From positions 76,986,731 through 77,050,730 of the forward strand of contig CM055900.1 in assembly GCA_029582155.1 (NCBI GenBank): a DNA stretch of 64,000 nucleotides, written 5' to 3'. Below, piece by piece: positions 60,571 to 64,000 of this stretch; position 1 is the stretch's first letter; each line of letters opens with the position of its first letter. Position numbers and translations under genes: made by a program. Below the pieces are notes generated by a model, which was not told the DNA's origin, made no database searches, and saw only the letters and a list, made by a program, of their open reading frames with translations. The stretch is from Panopea generosa. Taxonomy: Eukaryota > Mollusca > Bivalvia > Adapedonta > Hiatellidae.

Positions 60571-60969
60571 CTACGATGGTGAAAACGCGAAACAACGATG
60601 GTGAAAAGTCAAACTACGATGGTGAAAACGCGAAACAACGATGGTGAAAACGCGCAACTACGATGGTGAAAACGGGAAATTACGATGGTGAAAAGTCGAA
60701 ACTACGATGGTGAAAGCGCGCAACTATGATGGTGAAAACGCGAAACAACGATGGTGAAAAGTCGAAACTACGATGGTGAAAGCGCGAAACTACGATGGTG
60801 AAAAGTCGAAACCACGATGGTGAAAACGCAAAAACAACGATGGTGAAAAGTCGAAACTACGATGGTAAAAACGCGAAACAAAGACGGTGAAAACGCGAAA
60901 CAACGATGGTGAAAACGCGAAACTACGATGGTGAAATGTCGAAACAACGAAACAACGTTGTTTCGACTT
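60571..60969 (+). repeat. 21-22-bp minisatellite, right arm (about 18 copies)
   Basis: Two unit types alternate: AACAACGATGGTGAAAACGC G (21 bp) and AAACTACGATGGTGAAAAGT CG (22 bp). It ends in the palindrome AACAACGTTGTT flanked by CGAAACAACGAA. Confidence 0.95.
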
Positions 60970-61424
60970 TACTTAATTTAATAAATATGCCGCGATGGCC
61001 CCAACGGGACACCGTAGATTGTTGTTTTTTAGACCAGAGAAAAAAGTTTAAATTCTCTTCCCCGTCCACACCTGTCCGAAACACTTGGGAAGTCAATGTC
61101 ACCTATAAATACAAAAATGTGCCCGCCAGTCCTGTGAACATCTAGATGGGAATCTAAACTTTTTGTAATTGGTGTTGCATCTACAGTGCCCCATGTATAT
61201 TTTAAGCGTTAAATATCTAGTTCGTGGTGATCTTGACTTTAAACAAGATGATCATGTTGGCCAAAGGTAGCTTAATTGTGTATATAATGACCAATGGTTG
61301 TTACGGTCGGTTGCTATGATTACAAATGATTGCACAAACAGTTAATAACAAAAAATAAAACAATTCCTTTTCAAACTGACATTGACAAAATCCACACGAA
61401 CCATTTGATTTAATCATACAATTT
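60970..61424. other. unassigned sequence
   Basis: No gene was recognised; the 79-codon frame from 60906 is mostly minisatellite. Confidence 0.45.
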
Positions 61425-61515
61425 AAACTTATTTTTTTTTACTTTGATTGTAAAACAAGTTCTTACAACTTAGGCAAATCACGCTCGAATTATTTCTGGT
61501 TATAACCAGTACTGT
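61425..61515 (-). mobile_element. SINE family A, 3' fragment
   Basis: On the minus strand ACCAGTACTGGTT-like sequence, ATTCGAGCGTGATTTGCCTA, AGTTGTAAGAACTTGTTTTA and an A-rich tail match the family A body and tail. The head is absent. Confidence 0.7.
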
Positions 61516-62700
61516 GTTGGTGGGTCATTAAATAACGTTCGGGGTCAGTTTTCAATGTTAAAAATGGATCACTCATCCGTTGAAAAGTGACTCATGGGGT
61601 CATTTTTCAACGGGGTCAAAATTTAATGTTACACCGGCGCGTAGAATATTTCCGGCCACTTCAGCTAACAAATTTGGAAAATTTACAGGTTGGTTTTGAA
61701 TCGGTCTTTCAGTCGTGAATCTGTATCAAAATCTAAGGAAAATTGCCAGGGCGTCTAGGAAAATTTTCAATTAGGCTTTGATAGAGTTATTTTTACCGAT
61801 TGTGAACATTATGGTGAAAATAAACTGATTTCGTGGGACACCTCCATTGAGAAACTAATGCATATTGAGCGTTATTTTTTAAATGCTTTTAAAAAATGTT
61901 TATGTCTTGAGAAAGGACATCAATACATTAAAAAAAAAAATTATTTCACGATGAATTTTTTTTTCTAAGCGTTGCAACAAATAATGGTGGAGAAATAAGC
62001 GTTCGAATATCGACAAAATTGTGTCAGTAATTTTAAGAATAACAACAACATTTCCGGTGTTGTACATCTATCTTAAATTGGATATTTGACCTGTCATACA
62101 TTGTATATTACACATAAACATGTAAGTGTGGGGTTATGAAATAGATCTGAAAAAAATATGATTGTAGATAAAAAGCACCGATTTGCATGTTCTACCTTTT
62201 TTGTGCGATCGATTTACGAAGCGAAAATTTGTGATGGACAAATGGACCTCACAGCACATTGATTTGCAGCAAGTTCGATAAGTAATTGTTATATTTATGA
62301 ATTGATATGATTGTTATAATCTTATATGTCATTTTCTACATTGATAATTTTTAGGGTGGTAACAAGACAGAAAAGTCTTGTTTTTTTGTAAATCGCGAAA
62401 ACACATGTCTTTTTTTTGTTTATTACAATCATTATACACATATGGCAGTTTTATTTAAGTTAAATATTGCATTACTCCTTATACTCGTTTCACATGGATG
62501 TTCTGGATTTCACAATGTAAATGTTATACATTCAGTGAAGTGGTCAATTTCATAAAGATTCACACCCTGGAAATGGGTTACCCTTCTATTTAAAACCATA
62601 TGATTAAATAAGCACTAAATCACCCATCAGATCCGACCCTCCTGTGTCATTTGATATTCTTGATCTATTCCAAATAATGTGATGGTGATGGACACGTTTA
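61516..62700. other. unassigned; short GGGGTCA-type internal repeats at 61530-61630
   Basis: GGGGTCAGTTTTCAATGTTA, GGGGTCATTTTTCAACGG and GGGGTCAAAATTTAATGTTA are a degenerate local repeat. The rest is AT-rich with no gene recognised. Confidence 0.5.
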
Positions 62701-62702
62701 TC

Positions 62703-62724
62703 GGGGGTGGGGGGGGGGGGGGGG
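62703..62724. repeat. G5-T-G16 homopolymer run
   Basis: A continuous G16 is preceded by GGGGGT. It could form a G-quadruplex; it is equally a frequent sequencing-error site. Confidence 0.95.
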
Positions 62725-62734
62725 AAAGAAAGCG

Positions 62735-62936
62735 TCAGCCTTGCATGAGTTAGGTTGTGGGTTTGATCCCCGGTCGGGTCATACCAAATACTTAAAAATG
62801 GTACAAGAAACTTTCGCTCGGCATTTAGGGGATAGTTCTAGATCTTCCATCTTAAAGACAGATGTACTTCATTGTACTATAAGGATGCGTCTTGAAGCTA
62901 TATAACAGCACTGTACAGTAATTATAAATTTAATCC
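62735..62936 (+). mobile_element. possible tRNA-derived SINE fragment
   Basis: GGTTGTGGGTTTGATCCCCG resembles a tRNA B box, followed by a body of about 170 bases with CGGCATTTAGGGGATAG. Only one copy is in the window, so the family is not established. Confidence 0.35.
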
Positions 62937-63480
62937 CGTTTCACTGGCTACAACAATTACACAATTTGTTGAGAAACTTATAAATAATTAAAGGACAATA
63001 ACATTGCCAAAAGTCAATGGAACTAAACGCAACCTTATGCTCCTCATAGTCAACACTCAGTACTGGATCTACATTTGGTTCACAAAAGCTATGTAATTAT
63101 TTGGTAATTAAGGCTCACGCTGAACTTAAAGTCATGTATAATATAGGCATTTTACTTACAAATTTACTTGTATGTCTACATCCTGTGCCACAAATTAAAA
63201 TGCTGAGATGTTATTGTATACTTAAAACACCGACAGGAATACTTTGGGTAAATAGAAAATTTTCATTTTCTCATTCATTTGTTTAAAATTAATGTTTAAT
63301 TTGAGATTTGAACCATTGTGTAATGAATATAAATTAGATCTGGTTCATTAAAGAAGATTAAATTTCCATAAAGGTCCAGGATGGGCCCCAAAAGGGTTAA
63401 AATTCAGATTTTCAAAAAAAAGACAAGGAGGGATTTTGTTCAAAGGTCAAGGTCACTTACTGAACCACTGTGACTCTTAT
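62937..63480. other. unassigned sequence
   Basis: AT-rich. A segment at 63370-63470 (GGGCCCCAAAAGGGTTAAAA, AAGGTCAAGGTCACTTACTG) has the look of a dispersed repeat but has no second copy here. Confidence 0.4.
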
Positions 63481-63600
63481 CAAGCTGGGCATCGACTCCA
63501 CAGCGGTAATGTAGTGGATAGCAGGTTGGCCACTTACACCAGAGTTTGCAAGTTCTATCCCAGCTTGACCTGATGCCCATAAAAACAACACTTATCTACA
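63481..63600 (+). mobile_element. tRNA-like SINE head, family E-like
   Basis: ACAGCGGTAATGTAGTGGAT then AGCAGGTTGGC and GTTTGCAAGTTCTATCCCAG mimic A and B boxes, in the same style as the minus-strand copy at 8350. Confidence 0.5.
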
Positions 63601-64000
63601 TCATACATCAACGCAGCCACACTTATTACGTGACCCGAGGTGCTAGGTCAAGAAAAATATAATGAAAGGATAGACAGCAAGACAAGGTTGGATAGTTAAA
63701 AGATAGAAATAAGAATAAAATGGGTCCAGCTAATTTTCGCCTCTTCGTCCAAGACCCCTCCAGTTTCAGTGGCCACGGCTAGTATAGCAATGGGAATCAC
63801 AAGTGGCTACTTGTTGCTAGACCCCTGCAGGCCAGAATGAGAGTGGTGACAACCCCTCGTAACGAGCAATCTGAACACTCCCTGCACTGTTTTCCACTCT
63901 GTCATTTAATATAAACATAATTCAACCATTGCTGATACGTGGTGAATTAATGCTTTTAATATTAGAGGTGTCCGAAGGCGTCTATATGAAGTAAAGGGTT
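63601..64000. other. unassigned right edge
   Basis: 63720-63900 is more GC-rich than its surroundings but has stops in every frame that was read. It could be a repeat or a non-coding exon. Confidence 0.35.

Overview
The window is AT-rich eukaryotic DNA with spliced genes, many tRNA-derived SINEs, MITEs, LINE remnants and large tandem arrays. The mix of protein types and repeats fits a lophotrochozoan animal, most likely a bivalve mollusc. This is an inference from repeat style and gene content; no database search was possible.

Gene content is sparse. Three loci are supported. (1) A first coding exon of an unrecognised gene on the minus strand at 1425-1625, with a good Kozak context and a phase-0 donor. 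Its remaining exons lie at lower coordinates, probably outside the window. (2) A complete single-exon CDS at 11936-13801 (+) for a type I leucine-rich-repeat membrane protein: signal peptide, LRRNT, about 13 LRRs, LRRCT, one TM helix and a 118-residue tail ending in a class I PDZ-ligand-like ESAV. A splice acceptor lies 8 bases before the ATG. (3) A minus-strand gene assembled here from three exons (46179-46013, 43518-43429, 37205-36651). Splice sites and phases agree, and together they give a four-TM protein with a Gln-rich coiled-coil tail and a PPxY motif. Its first exon was not found.

Layout. 0-11 kb: a 17-bp tandem array, the minus-strand exon, short minisatellites, and a 30-bp minisatellite split by two longer insertions (3.9-6.8 kb), then SINEs and MITEs. 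11-14 kb: the LRR gene, flanked by SINEs. 14-31 kb: MITEs with TA target sites, a 57-bp tandem array, two dispersed repeat families, a LINE reverse-transcriptase pseudogene carrying a hAT-like MITE, an inverted repeat pair 4.6 kb apart and a foldback element. 31-34 kb: a repeat interrupted by a segment with hairpins, an (AAC)n tract, a 47-codon ORF and a TTAA-flanked piggyBac-type MITE. 36-46 kb: the four-TM gene, whose introns hold SINEs, a foldback element, an internally deleted LINE and a 13-copy 98-bp array. 46.5-58.7 kb: about 310 copies of a 39-bp unit with higher-order duplications. 59.5-61 kb: a minisatellite present as two opposed arms. 61-64 kb: SINE fragments and unassigned sequence.

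The most unusual item is the 12-kb 39-bp array immediately upstream of, or within, the 5' part of the four-TM gene. Its unit is a multiple of three and free of stops in all three forward frames, so it creates ORFs up to 1416 codons. The changes between units suggest it is non-coding.
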